Source: Elymus sibiricus
Taxonomy: Eukaryota > Streptophyta > Magnoliopsida > Poales > Poaceae
Length of the DNA: 64,000 nt
Assembly: GCA_039707655.1 (NCBI GenBank)
Contig: CM077665.1
Location: 443,485,531-443,549,530 of the forward strand
Direction of reading: 5' to 3'
The translations under genes and the position numbers were made by a program. Positions within the stretch are counted from its first letter, which is position 1. Each line of letters opens with the position of its first letter. The notes beneath the pieces are model-generated. The model did not search any database. It was not told the origin of the DNA and saw only the letters and a program-made list of their open reading frames with translations. Positions 54,253 through 64,000 of this stretch are shown here, piece after piece.

Positions 54253-55011
54253 TTACATTGTAATGAATCTAACACCCATACTGTTCTGGTGTTGATCATG
54301 TTTAGCCCTTGGAAGAGGTTTAGTCATCGGGTCTGCGACATTCAGATCCGTGTGTACTTTGCAAATATTTATGTCCTCCTCCTTGATGTAATCGCGGATG
54401 GGATTGAAACGTCGCTTTATGTGTCTGGTCCTCTTGTGAAACCTTGGTTCCTTGGCCAGAGCAATGGCACCAGTGTTGTCACAGAACAGAGTCATTGGGT
54501 TTAGTGCACTGGGCACTACTCCAAGATCTGTCATGAACTCCTTCATCCAGACACCTTCCTTCGCCGCCTCCGAGGCAGCGATGTACTCCGCTTCACATGT
54601 AGAATCCGCTACCACGCTCTGCTTGGAACTGCACCAGCTTACCGCACCCCCATTGAGAATAAATACGTATCCGGTTTGAGACTTAGAGTCATCCGGATCA
54701 GTGTCAAAGCTTGCATCGACGTAACCCTTTACGACGAGCTCTTGATCACCTCCATAAACGAGAAACATGTCCTTAGTCTTTTTCAGGTACTTAAGGATAT
54801 TCTTGACCGCCGTCCAGTGTTCCATTCCTGGATCACTTTGAAACCTTCCGGCCATACTTATGGCAAGGCTGACATCGGGTCTTGTGCATAGCATTGCATA
54901 CATGATAGAGCCTATGGCTGAAGCATAGGGGACGACACTCATCTTTTCTCTATCTTCTGCAGTCATTGGGCATTGAGTCTTACTCAACTTCACACCTTGC
55001 AATATAGGCAA
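54253..55011 (-). pseudogene. RNase H of Copia element H
   Basis: A 252-codon frame with the RT/RNase H connection (YASAIGSIMYAMLCTRPDVS) and the RNase H blocks (YVDASFDTDPDDSKSQTGYVF, DSTCEAEYIAASEAAKEGVW, LFCDNTGAIALAKEPRFHK, KVHTDLNVADPMTKPL). The catalytic Asp/Glu/Asp pattern is present. It overlaps the end of the RT frame because of a frameshift near 55010-55030. Confidence 0.9.
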
Positions 55012-56119
55012 GAACCCCTTCTTGGACTGATCTATTTTTGAACTTCTTCAAAACTTTGTCAAGATATGTGCTCTGTGAAAGTCCTATTAAGCGTCTCGAT
55101 CTATCTCTATAGATCTTGATGCCTAATATGAAAGCAGCTTCTCCTAGGTCCTTCATTGAAAAACTCTTGTTCAAATATTCCTTCACGCTTTCCAACATTT
55201 CTATATTGTTTCCAATCAGCAATATGCCATCCACATATAATATTAGAAACGCTATAGAGCTCCCACTCACTTTCTTGTAAATACAAGCTTCTCCGTAAAC
55301 TTGTATAAACCCGAACGCTTTGATCACCTCATCAAAGCGAAGATTCCAACTCCGAGATGCTTGCACCAGTCCATAAATGGATCACTGGAGTTTGCAAACT
55401 TTGTCAGCATTCTCTGGATCGACAAAACCTTCTGGTTGCATCATATACAACTCTTCCTTAAGGAAACCGTTAAGGAATGCTGTTTTGACATCCATCTGCC
55501 AAATTTCATAATCGAAAAATGCAGCTATTGCTAACATGATTCTGACGGACTTAAGCATCGCTATGGGTGAGAAGGTCTCATCGTAGTCAACTCCTTGAAC
55601 TTGTGAAAAACCCTTTGCCACAAGTCGAGCTTTATAGACGGTGACATTATCGTCCGCGTCCGTCTTCTTCTTAAAGATCCATTTGATCTGAATGGCCTTT
55701 CGCCCTTCAGGTAATACTTCCAAAACCCATACTTTGTTTTCATACATGGATCCCATCTCGGATTTCATGGCATCTAACCATTTCTCGGAATCCGGGCCCA
55801 TCATCGCTTCTCCATAGCTCGTAGGTTCATCGTTGTCCAACAACATGACGTCTAAGACAGGGTTGCCGTACCACTCAGGAGCAGTACGCGTCCTTGTCGA
55901 CCTACGAGGTTCGATAGCAACTTGATCTGAAGCTTCATGATCATCATCATTAACTTCCGCTTCAACCGATGTAGGCTCTACAGAAACATCTTTCTGCGCT
56001 GCACCACTCTCAGGTTGAAGTAAAGGTTCAACAAACTCATCAAGTTCTATTTTCCTCCCACTCAATTCTTTCGAGAGAAACTCTTTCTCAAGAAATGTTC
56101 CGTTTTTAGCGACAAACAC
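54980..56119 (-). pseudogene. Reverse transcriptase of Copia element H
   Basis: Two frames, 56119-55382 and 55366-54980, are separated by one TGA at 55379-55384 (after VCKLQ) in the same reading frame; an Arg codon CGA to TGA change would explain it. RT blocks are WIFKKKTDADDNVTVYKARL, VDYDETFSPIAMLKSVRIML and MDVKTAFLNGFLKEELYM. The catalytic box reads YVDG where the family has two Asp, so this copy could not polymerise DNA even if translated. Confidence 0.9.
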
Positions 56120-56215
56120 TTTGCCTTCGGATCTGAGATAGAAGGTATACCCAACTGTCTCTTTTGGGTATCCTATGAAGACGCATTTCTCCGCTTTGGG
56201 TTCCAGCTTTTCAGG

Positions 56216-58237
56216 CTAAAGCTTTTTGACATAAGCATCACATCCCCAAACTTTACGAAACGACAACTTCGGTTTCTTGCCAAACCACAGTTCATATGGC
56301 GTCGTCTCAACGGATTTTGTAGGTGCCCTATTTAAAGTGAATGCAGCTGTCTTTAATGCATAACCCCAAAACGATAGTGGCAAATCGGCAAGAGACATCA
56401 TTGAACGCACCATATCCAATAAGGTTCGATTACGACGTTCGGACACACCATTATGCTGTGGTGTTCCAGGCGGTGTTAATTGTGAAACAATTCCACATTG
56501 TCTTAAGTGACTGCCAAACTCATAACTCAGATATTCTCCTCCCCGATCAGATCGTAGGAATTTAATCTTCTTGTTACGATGATTCTCAACTTCACTCTGA
56601 AATTGCTTGAACTTTTCAAACATTCCAGACTTGTGTTTCATCAAGTAAATATACCCATATCTACTTAAGTCATCAGTGAAGGTGAGAAAGTAACGATAAC
56701 CACCGCGCGCCTCAATGCTCATCGGACCGCACACATCAGAATGTATGATTTCCAACAAGTCACTTGCCCGTTCCATTGTTCCAGAGAACGGGGTTTTAGT
56801 CATCTTGCCCATGAGGCATGATTCACATGTGTCAAGTGATTCAAAATCAAGTGACTCCAAAAGTCCATCAGCATGGAGCTTCTTCATGCGTTTTACACCA
56901 ATATGACCTAAGCGGCAGTGCCACAAGAAAGTGGTGCTATCATTATCAATTCTACATCTTTTGGCATCAATGTTATGAACATGTGTATCATCACTATCGA
57001 GATTCGATAAGAATAAACCCCTCACATTGGGTGCATGACCATAAAAGATATTACTCATAAAAATAGAACAACCATTATTCTGTGATTTAAATGAGTAACC
57101 GTCTCGCACTAAACAAGATCCAGATATAATGTTCATGCTCAACGCAGGCACTAAATAACAATTATTCAGGTTCATCACTAATCCCGATGGTAATCGAAGA
57201 GCGAGCGTGCCGACGGCGATCACATCAACCTTGGAACCATTTCCCACGCGCATCGTCACTTCGTCCTTTGCCAGCCTCTGTCTATTCCGCAGTTCCTGTT
57301 TTGAGTTGCAAATGTGAGCAACCGAACTGGTATCAAATACCCAGGCACTACTACGAGAGTTGGTAAGGTACACATCAATAACATGTATATCATATATACC
57401 TTGTTTGGTGTTGGCCGCCTTCTTGTCAGCCAGATACTTGGGGCAGTTCCGCTTCCAGTGACCAGTTCCCTTGCAATGAAAGCACTCAGTTTCTGGCTTG
57501 GGTCTAGCCTTGGGTTTCTTCATGGGAGGGGCAACTGCTTTGCCACTCTTCTTGGAGTTACCCTTCTTACCCTTGCCATTCTTCTTGAAACTAGTGGTTT
57601 TATTGACCATGAACACTTGACGCTCCTTCTGAATCTCAGACTCAGCAACTTTCAACATCGCAAACAGCTCGGCGACTGACTTGTTCATCCCGTGCATGTT
57701 ATAGTTCAACACGAAGCTCTTGTAGCTAGGTGGCAGTGATTGAAGAACTCTGTCAGTGATCGCCTCTGGCAGAAGGGGCATCCCCAATTCAGCCAGACGG
57801 GTGGAATACCCAGACATTTTGAGTATGTGTTCACTGATAGACCTGTTCTCCTCCATCTTGCAAGCATAGAACTTATCGGAGGTCTCATACCTCTCGATCC
57901 GGGCATTCTTCTGAAAGATAAACTTCAACTCCTGGAACATATCATATGCTCCATGACATTCAAAACGTCTTTGAAGTCCCGGTTCTAAGCCATACAACAT
58001 TGCACATTGAACTATTGAGTAATCATCAGAACGTGTCTGCCAGGCGTTCGCAACGTCTGCAGAATCTACTGGAGCGGGTGGTTCACCAAGCGGTGCATCA
58101 AGGACATAAGCCTTTTGGGAAGCCGTAAGGATAATCCTTAGATTACGGGCCCAGTCTACAAAGTTACTTCCATCATCTTTCAACTTAGCTTTCTCTAGGA
58201 ACGCATTGAAATTCAGGGGTGCTACTGCGCGAGCCAT
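56216..58237 (-). pseudogene. Gag, protease and integrase of Copia element H
   Basis: A 673-codon frame from ATG at 58237. Gag (residues 1-250) ends with a zinc knuckle C252-x2-C255-x4-H260-x4-C265 after a Lys-rich stretch. The protease block is WVFDTSSVAHIC (residues 300-310), with Ser in place of the usual Gly of the D-T-G triad. Integrase follows with HCRLGHIGVKRM and CESC (zinc part), the Asp of FTDDLSRYG, the Asp of LRSDRGGEYL and the Glu of GVSERRNRTLL. It stops at a TAG at 56216-56218 within the integrase C-terminal region; sequence beyond is still readable (EKCVFIGYP-like). Confidence 0.93.
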
Positions 58238-59470
58238 TGATCTACAACATCAATTTTGCAAAGACAACTTAGACTATTGTTCAAGATAATGAGTTTAGTT
58301 AATCATATTACTTAAAAAAACTCCCACTCAAATTGACATCCCTCTGGTCATTCGAGTGTCACATGATCCAAATTCACCAACTCAAGTCCGATCATCACGT
58401 GAGATGAGGTGGTTTCAATGGTGAACATCTTCATGTTGATCATATCTACTATATGACTCGTGTTCGACCTTTCGGTCTCTTGTGTTCCGAGGCCATGTCT
58501 GCACATGCTAGGCTCGTCAAGTTTAACCCGAGTGTTCCGCATGTGCAACACTGGCTTGCACCCGTTGTATGCGAACGTAGAGTCTATCACACCCGATCAT
58601 CATGTGGTGTCTCGAAACGACGAACTTTCGCAACGGTGCACACTCGGGGAGAACACAATTTTATCTTGAAATTTTAGTGAGGGATCACCTTATAATGCTA
58701 CCGTCGTCCTAAGCAAAATAAGATGCATAAAAGGATTAACATCACATGCAAATCATAAGTGACATGATATGGCCATGAACTTGTGCTTTTGATCTCCATC
58801 TCCAAAGCACTGGCATGATCTCCATCGTCACCGGCATGACATTATGATCTCCATCAACATGTCGCCATGAGGTTGTCGCGCCAACTGTTGCTTCTATGAC
58901 TATTGCTAACTCATAGCGATAAAGTAAAGCAAAACGGCGAAAATAAATTAAAGACAACCCTATGGCTCCTGCCGGTTGCCGTACTCATCGACATGCAAGT
59001 CGTGATATTCTATACAAAACATGATCATCTCATACATCACATATATCTCATCATGTAATTGGCCATATCACATCACAACATATCCTGCAAAAACAAGTTA
59101 GACGTCCTCTAATTGTTGTTGCATGTTTTACGTGGCTGCTACGGGTATCTAGCAAGAACGATTCTTACCTACGCAAAAACCACAACGGTGATACACAAAT
59201 TGCTATTCAACCTTCTCAAGGACCGCCTTTGTCGAATCCGATCCAACTAAAGTGGGAGAGACAGACACCCGCCAACCATCTTTATGCAACAAAGTCACAT
59301 GTCAGTTGATGAAACCGGTCTCTCGTAAGCATACGAGTAAGGTTGGTCCGGGCCGCTTCATCCCACAATACCGCTGAATCAAGAAAAGACCAAGGGAGGA
59401 AGCAATCTGAGCATCAACGCCCACAAACTCCTTTGTGTTCTACTCGTGATCTCATCTACGCATAGACCTA
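58238..59470 (-). other. Untranslated leader of Copia element H
   Basis: About 1.2 kb between primer-binding site and gag start, typical of BARE-type elements. No convincing ORF; short frames on both strands are not supported. The leader may hold packaging signals, which I cannot see directly. Confidence 0.65.
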
Positions 59471-59482
59471 GCTCTGATACCA
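59471..59482 (-). promoter_or_regulatory. Primer-binding site of Copia element H
   Basis: tggtatcagagc on the minus strand, one base from the LTR. It is complementary to the 3' end of initiator methionine tRNA, the usual primer of plant Copia elements. Confidence 0.93.
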
Positions 59483-59483
59483 C

Positions 59484-60970
59484 TGTTGGGGAACGTTGCA
59501 TGGGAAACAAAAAATTTCCTACGCACACGCAAGATCTATCCATGGTGATGAGCATCTACGAGAGGGAGAGTGGATCTACATACCCTTGTAGATCGCTAAG
59601 CGGGAAGCATTAAGAAACGCGGTTGGTGTAGTCGAACGTCTTCGCGATCCAAAACGCAACCGTCCCACGATCCGTCCTGATCTAGCGCCGAACGGACGGC
59701 ACCTCCGCGTTCAGCACACGTACAGCTTGATGATGATCTCCGCCTTCTTGATCCAGCAAGAGGGGCGAAGAGGTAGACGAGTTCTCCGGCAGCGCGACAG
59801 CGTGGCGGCGATGGTGGTGGAACTATTCCGGTAGGGCTTCGCCTAAGCACTGCCGAAAACTAGAGGAGACGGTCTATTGGGGAGAGAGGGTTGCACCATG
59901 GCTTGGGTGTCATGGCCCTCTCTCCCCTCTAGTATATATAGGAGGGAGGGGAGGGGCTGGCGCCCCTAGGGTTTCCCCTAGGAGTCGACCGAACCAGGAG
60001 GAGATGGAGGAGTCCACCTCCAATCCTACTCCAAGTAGGATTCCTTTCCTACTTGGAGTTTCCCTTCCCCACTTGGGGTTTTTTCCTTTCCCCTCACCCT
60101 AGCCACATGGGCCCTTAGGGGCTGGCTTGCCTGGCCCACTAAGGGCTGGTGCGCCACCCCTAAGGCCCACGTGGCCTCCCGGCATGAGTGGCCCCTCCCG
60201 ATGGCCCTCCGGAACCCTCCCGGCACCCCCGGTACATTACCGGAATTACCCGAAACTTTTCTGGTGTATATATCAATCTTTACCCCCGGACCATCCCGGA
60301 GCTCCTCCTGACGTCCGGGATCTCATCCGGGACTCTGAACAACCTTCGGTCACCAACATACATAACTCAACTATACTGAAACGTCACTGAACCTTAAGTG
60401 TGCAGACCCTGCGGGTTCGAGAACTATGTAGACATGACCGAGATAGCTCTACGGTCAATAACCAATAGCGGGACCTGGATGCCCATATTGGTTCCTACAT
60501 ATTCTACGAAGATCTTTATCGGTTGAACCTCTATGTCAAGGATTTAGTTAATCCCGTATTCTGTTCCCTTTGTTCTTCGGTATGTTACTTGCCTAAGATT
60601 CGATCGTCGGTATCTCTATACCTAGTTCAATCTCGTTACCGGCAAGTGTCTTTACTCGTTCCGTAATACAAGATCCCGTGGCTAACTCTTTAGTCACTTT
60701 GCTTGCAAGGCTTATTGTGATGTTGTATTACCGAGTGGGCCCTGAGATACCTCTCCGTCACACGGAGTAACAAATCCCAGTCTTGATCCATGCCAACTCA
60801 ACAAACACCCTCCGAGATACCTGTAGAGCATCTTTATAGTCACCCAGTTGCGTTGCGACGTTTGATACACACAAGGTATTCCTCCGGTGTCAGTGAGTTG
60901 CATGATCTCATGGTCATAGGAACAGATACTTGACATGCAGAAAATAATAGCAATAAACTGACACGATCAT
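59484..60970 (-). repeat. 5' LTR of Copia element H, truncated (1487 bp)
   Basis: Same as the 3' LTR from its inner end to gacacgatcat; the outer 285 bases or so are missing because element J starts at 60971. A deletion of about 20 bases near 60262 distinguishes it from the 3' LTR. Confidence 0.92.
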
Positions 60971-61292
60971 TGTAGGAGATATGCCCTAGAGGCAATAATA
61001 AATGTTATTGATTATCTCCCTGTTCATAATTAGGTTTATGTTCCATGCTATAACTGCTATGGTTCTCGAGTCTACAATAACCACGAGGCTCGGAGGAAGA
61101 CTCATATGCACGTGTGGAATAATAAACGGTAAAATGTATTCCTAGTCTGGCCTCTAAGACTAGCTCAAGTGTTGCATGATGGTTCTGTTTTACTGATCAC
61201 GGGCATGTCTATGCCAGCAACTTTGAGGGCACAATGTTGGAAGAACAGTTGTGTTGAATCGACCCGTATTGATGTTATGCTATGAGATACAT
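60971..61292 (+). repeat. Truncated 5' LTR of element J
   Basis: Starts tgtaggagatatgccctaga and follows the right-hand LTR at 62143 almost base for base to gagatacat (61292). There it jumps into internal sequence. The outer 320 bases of the LTR remain; the rest, with the promoter, is deleted. Confidence 0.9.
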
Positions 61293-62142
61293 ATTGACAA
61301 GGTGCTAAAACCTTTTAGCATTTAAAACGCCAAGGAGTGATTCTTGCCGAAGTCACATGGAAAGAGTTTTGCAAGACTCGGTGTCTCAAAACACTGATGA
61401 GTAAAATACATGATGGAGATTCCACACACTCTTGTGTTTGGATTAATCATGTATTCCATGGTATGTAAAACAACCAGATATGTCCGATACTCCAAAAGTT
61501 GTTGCGAGTATGGATACCAAAATGATCAAAGCACTGATCATAGGACAACAGTGAAAGATGTCATTGAGTACTAGAGTAGTAGTGATGACATGTTTTCTCG
61601 CAAGCAGAGATTATGAAGTGCTCGTTGTAAGTAATTACATCGATACAGTCTTCATCAATGCTCCATGCGATTTTCGATTTAAAGTTAAGGGTTTTGTGTA
61701 ATACACAATATGGTGGCACGGTAGTTGGAAATTGTTCCAAACAAGATACTGTGGCGAATTCTATAACAAAGGCTAAGTATGTTGACGCTTAAGAAGCGAC
61801 AAAGAAGTTGTTGAATCATATAGTTCATTCATGAACTTAGTATGGTTCCAAGATGGCTTTGGTCTATGGGACACTATTGCAGATAGTTGCTCCATAGCTC
61901 AGTCTGAGGAATCAGGTTTCGACCAATGATTCACACATATGCAAAGCCAAGTCCACACAAAATATGAATTTTGTGAAAGCGTGAAAACGCGAGGATATGC
62001 AAAGTTACACACGGAGCTGAAGTCGTCAGATCCGTTGGACATCAGGCTATACCACATGCGAAACATATTTTACACCAGTATGCCATAGGTGTAAAGTGCA
62101 TTAGCATTGACTAGATTATTGACTCTAGTGCAAGTGGGAGTC
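61293..62142 (+). pseudogene. RNase H end and 3' tail of pol of element J
   Basis: No long ORF. Around 61760-62060 short stretches in changing frames resemble the Copia RNase H end (a KAKYVDA-stop-EAT pattern, and VHTDLN-like remains replaced). The polypurine tract caagtgggagtc (62131-62142) precedes the right LTR. Too decayed for a product. Confidence 0.55.
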
Positions 62143-63590
62143 TGTAGGAGATATGCCCTAGAGGCAATAATAAATGTTATTGATTATCTCCCTGTTCATA
62201 ATTAGGTTTATGTTCCATGCTATAACTGCTATGGTTCTCGAGTCTACAATAACCACGAGGCTCGGAGGAAGACTCATATGCACGTGTGGAATAATAAACG
62301 GTAATATGTATTCCTAGTCTGGCCTCTAAGACTAGCTCAAGTGTTGCATGATGGTTCTGTTTTCCTGATCATGGGCATGTCTATGCCAGCAACTTTGAGG
62401 GCACAATGTTGGAAGAACATTTGTGTTGAATCGACCCGTATTGATGTTATGCTATGAGATACATTCGTCATAAGTTAATGGTTAATAACACAGAGATGGT
62501 TAACGTTTGCATGATTCCTTAGACCGTGAGAGTATCGAGTTTCTTCATGCTTGCTTCATGAACTTTGGGGTTTGTTAAACGTCATCCGTAAATGGGTGGC
62601 TATTACGGCGGCTTACGGGTTCATGGAAAAGTATGTCAAGTAACTTGATAGCTCAAGATTGGGATTTGCTCCTCCGATGATGGAGAGATATCTATGGGCC
62701 CTCTCGGTGTTACGGTATCCATCATCGTCTGGCCAGACACTTTGTGATTTGATCACGGGGATGCCGGAACACGGGAATGAGAAAAGAGAACAATACCGGT
62801 AACGAGGTAACTGGCATAGTGGACAAGTTGTTGATCCACGGGGATGCCAACATGTCTCACCTCGGGTATTTGTAACATATCGCGAAGCAACAGGAATAGC
62901 ACACGGCAACTGGAGGTTCACTCGAATATTCATTCGTGTGGGTATGGGGGTCAATATGGGTGTCCACGGCTCCGATGTTGATCATTGATCGGAAGGGGTT
63001 CCGGGTCATGTCTATACTTCACCGAACCTATAGGGTCACACGCTTAAGGGTCATCTATCTGCTGAATACTAGACAGGGAGTCTGAGAGAAAATCATCGGA
63101 AAAGTTTCGGACACCGGAAAAGTTTTGGACAGCGGAAAAGTTCCGCGGAGAGAACACCGGAACAGTTTCGGTAAAACTGAAAAGTTGTTTCAGGGGATAC
63201 CATTAAGTCAAATTGGTTTCGGCACATGCTTGATAATTCTTGGAGGGTGCCAGAATCATTCTGGAAACTTCTGGGAATTTTCCGGAAGAAAAATCGGAAA
63301 TGTTCCGGAGCTGCCGGAACCGCTTCGGATGCTTTTCGCAGATGAAAATCACTAATCCGGAATTGTTCCGGAATGCATTGAAATTTATTTTAGTGGGTAC
63401 TGGAAATGTTCTAAGCCCACATAAATATTTTCAGTTCGAACGAACGCTAAAAAATGTCCTCGTGAATAGTGAAAGTACTTTTTGGGTTACTTTTTGGAAA
63501 GCCACCTTTTTGGGCTTTTGCTCCAAAATATCTTGGAGATGACATGGATGGATGTGGCAGAAATTTCAGCCCCTCCACCCCTCCTTCTCC

Positions 63591-63598
63591 TATAAATA
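63591..63598 (+). promoter_or_regulatory. TATA box in the LTR of element J
   Basis: TATAAATA followed by gaggtggagg, the same surroundings as the TATA box of the BARE-like solo LTR at 47911. About 30 bases downstream transcription would start. Confidence 0.72.
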
Positions 63599-63818
63599 GA
63601 GGTGGAGGGGGCTGCCGAAACTCACTCTTTCTCACATACAAGTGCCATGCATGATCTGGCTATCTCTCTCCCTCCCCGCGAAATAGTTTCGTAGAGCCAA
63701 AAGGCTGTCTGGGTTCCGGTGGGAACTAGTTCTGGATGGCGAAGCCCTGCCGGATAGATGACACCGTATGTGTGCAACTCTGTAGAGAGATCGTAGTTTC
63801 GGTCTTAGTTCGAGAGTG

Positions 63819-63957
63819 CCTCCCGAAGGGCTGTCCGTGTGACCGTCCGAGTTTCGAAGGTCCTCCCGAAGGGCTGTCCGAGTGACCGTCCGGTTTTCGA
63901 TGGTCCTCCCGAAGGGCTGTCCGCGACACCGTCCGCCTCCCGGAGGGCTGTCCGTGG
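63819..63957 (+). repeat. 43-bp tandem repeat in the leader part of the element J LTR
   Basis: Units start cctcccgaagggctgtccg at 63819, 63862 and 63905 (43-base spacing), with a shorter fourth copy at 63936. They lie about 220 bases downstream of the TATA box, in the transcribed R/U5 part. Confidence 0.9.
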
Positions 63958-64000
63958 GGCAGATGAGGGTATACATCCTCGCAGTTGGGAGGTTGTAAAT

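Larger units (their letters stand above)
52415..60970 (-). mobile_element. Copia element H, BARE-1/Angela lineage, 5' LTR truncated by element J
   Basis: Copia gene order on the minus strand: gag, protease, integrase, RT, RNase H, with an initiator-Met-type primer-binding site and a polypurine tract. The LTR ends and the sequence of gag and pol match the BARE/Angela group as I know it. A TAG, a TGA and a frameshift break the polyprotein, and two active-site residues are changed. Element J interrupts the 5' LTR at 60970; the remaining 285 or so bases should lie beyond the window. Confidence 0.93.
60971..64000 (+). mobile_element. Element J: internally deleted Copia-type retrotransposon
   Basis: Truncated 5' LTR, 850 bases of internal sequence with RNase H remains and a polypurine tract, then a second LTR running out of the window. 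The deletion took the inner part of the 5' LTR and most of gag-pol. The LTR start shares atatgccctagaggcaataa with BARE-type LTRs, but the rest differs, so it is a related family. It is inserted in the 5' LTR of Copia element H. Confidence 0.85.
62143..64000 (+). repeat. 3' LTR of element J, partial (more than 1858 bp)
   Basis: Starts tgtaggagatatgccctaga after the polypurine tract and continues to the end of the window. A TATAAATA box lies at 63591-63598. A stretch rich in ccggaa/ttccgg words covers 63090-63370, and a 43-bp tandem repeat lies at 63819-63957. Confidence 0.88.

Noticed and set aside
1..64000. Host genes, tRNA or rRNA genes
   Set aside because: Every frame of note belongs to retroelement domains or has no support. 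No tRNA cloverleaf or rRNA sequence was recognised. Subtle non-coding RNA genes cannot be excluded by eye.

Overview
The window looks like intergenic DNA of a large grass genome, most probably a Triticeae species (wheat, Aegilops, barley or rye group). The pointers are BARE-1/Angela/WIS-type Copia LTRs (words such as atatgccctagaggcaataa at their ends), TGATACGTC-type Athila-group Gypsy LTRs, Tat-lineage Gypsy elements, and an 80-bp Stowaway MITE with the TIR ctccctccgtcccataatat. I found no host protein-coding gene, tRNA or rRNA. Nearly every base can be assigned to transposable elements nested in each other.

Layout, left to right. 1-7904: minus-strand Tat-type Gypsy element with gag-pol and its 5' LTR; its 3' end lies outside the window. 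It sits in the 5' LTR of element A (7905-14382, plus), an Athila-group non-autonomous element with one intact ORF of unknown function. A solo LTR (7956-8806, TSD gtttt) lies in the same LTR. 14383-23870: remains of a chromovirus-like Gypsy element D with a very long LTR, split by a solo LTR (18827-20560, TSD ggaac, itself carrying the MITE) and by a fragment made of a 0.63-kb inverted repeat plus an LTR (20597-23010). 23871-26450: element B, a decayed relative of A. 26451-44716: a decayed minus-strand Tat-type chain E that includes an intron-containing ORF on the opposite strand. E is split by a solo LTR (31699-32596, TSD gtgac) and by a complete 10.1-kb Athila-type element F (33244-43388, minus, TSD accac). 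44717-46096: antisense LTR fragment G. 46097-52414: element C (plus), Athila-type with gag and protease only, split by a BARE-like solo LTR (46530-48375, TSD taatg). 52415-60970: BARE/Angela-type Copia element H (minus), whose 5' LTR is cut by Copia-like element J (60971 to the window end).

Four target-site duplications and one MITE empty site fix much of the order of insertion. All gag-pol reading frames are broken, often by changes that look like decay of methylated cytosines. Three short ORFs remain open: 9235-10020 in A, 26872-27096 in E and 36209-36748 in F. The elements also work as families. A and B lack pol but share a primer-binding site, a polypurine tract and 3' non-coding sequence with F or C, as expected of parasites mobilised in trans. 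The points I consider most worth a second look are the LTR-driven long inverted repeat at 20.6-23.0 kb, the repeated RNA-like hairpins (with at least one compensatory base change) in the Athila-group LTRs and 3' regions, and a leader box shared by seven Tat-type LTRs.
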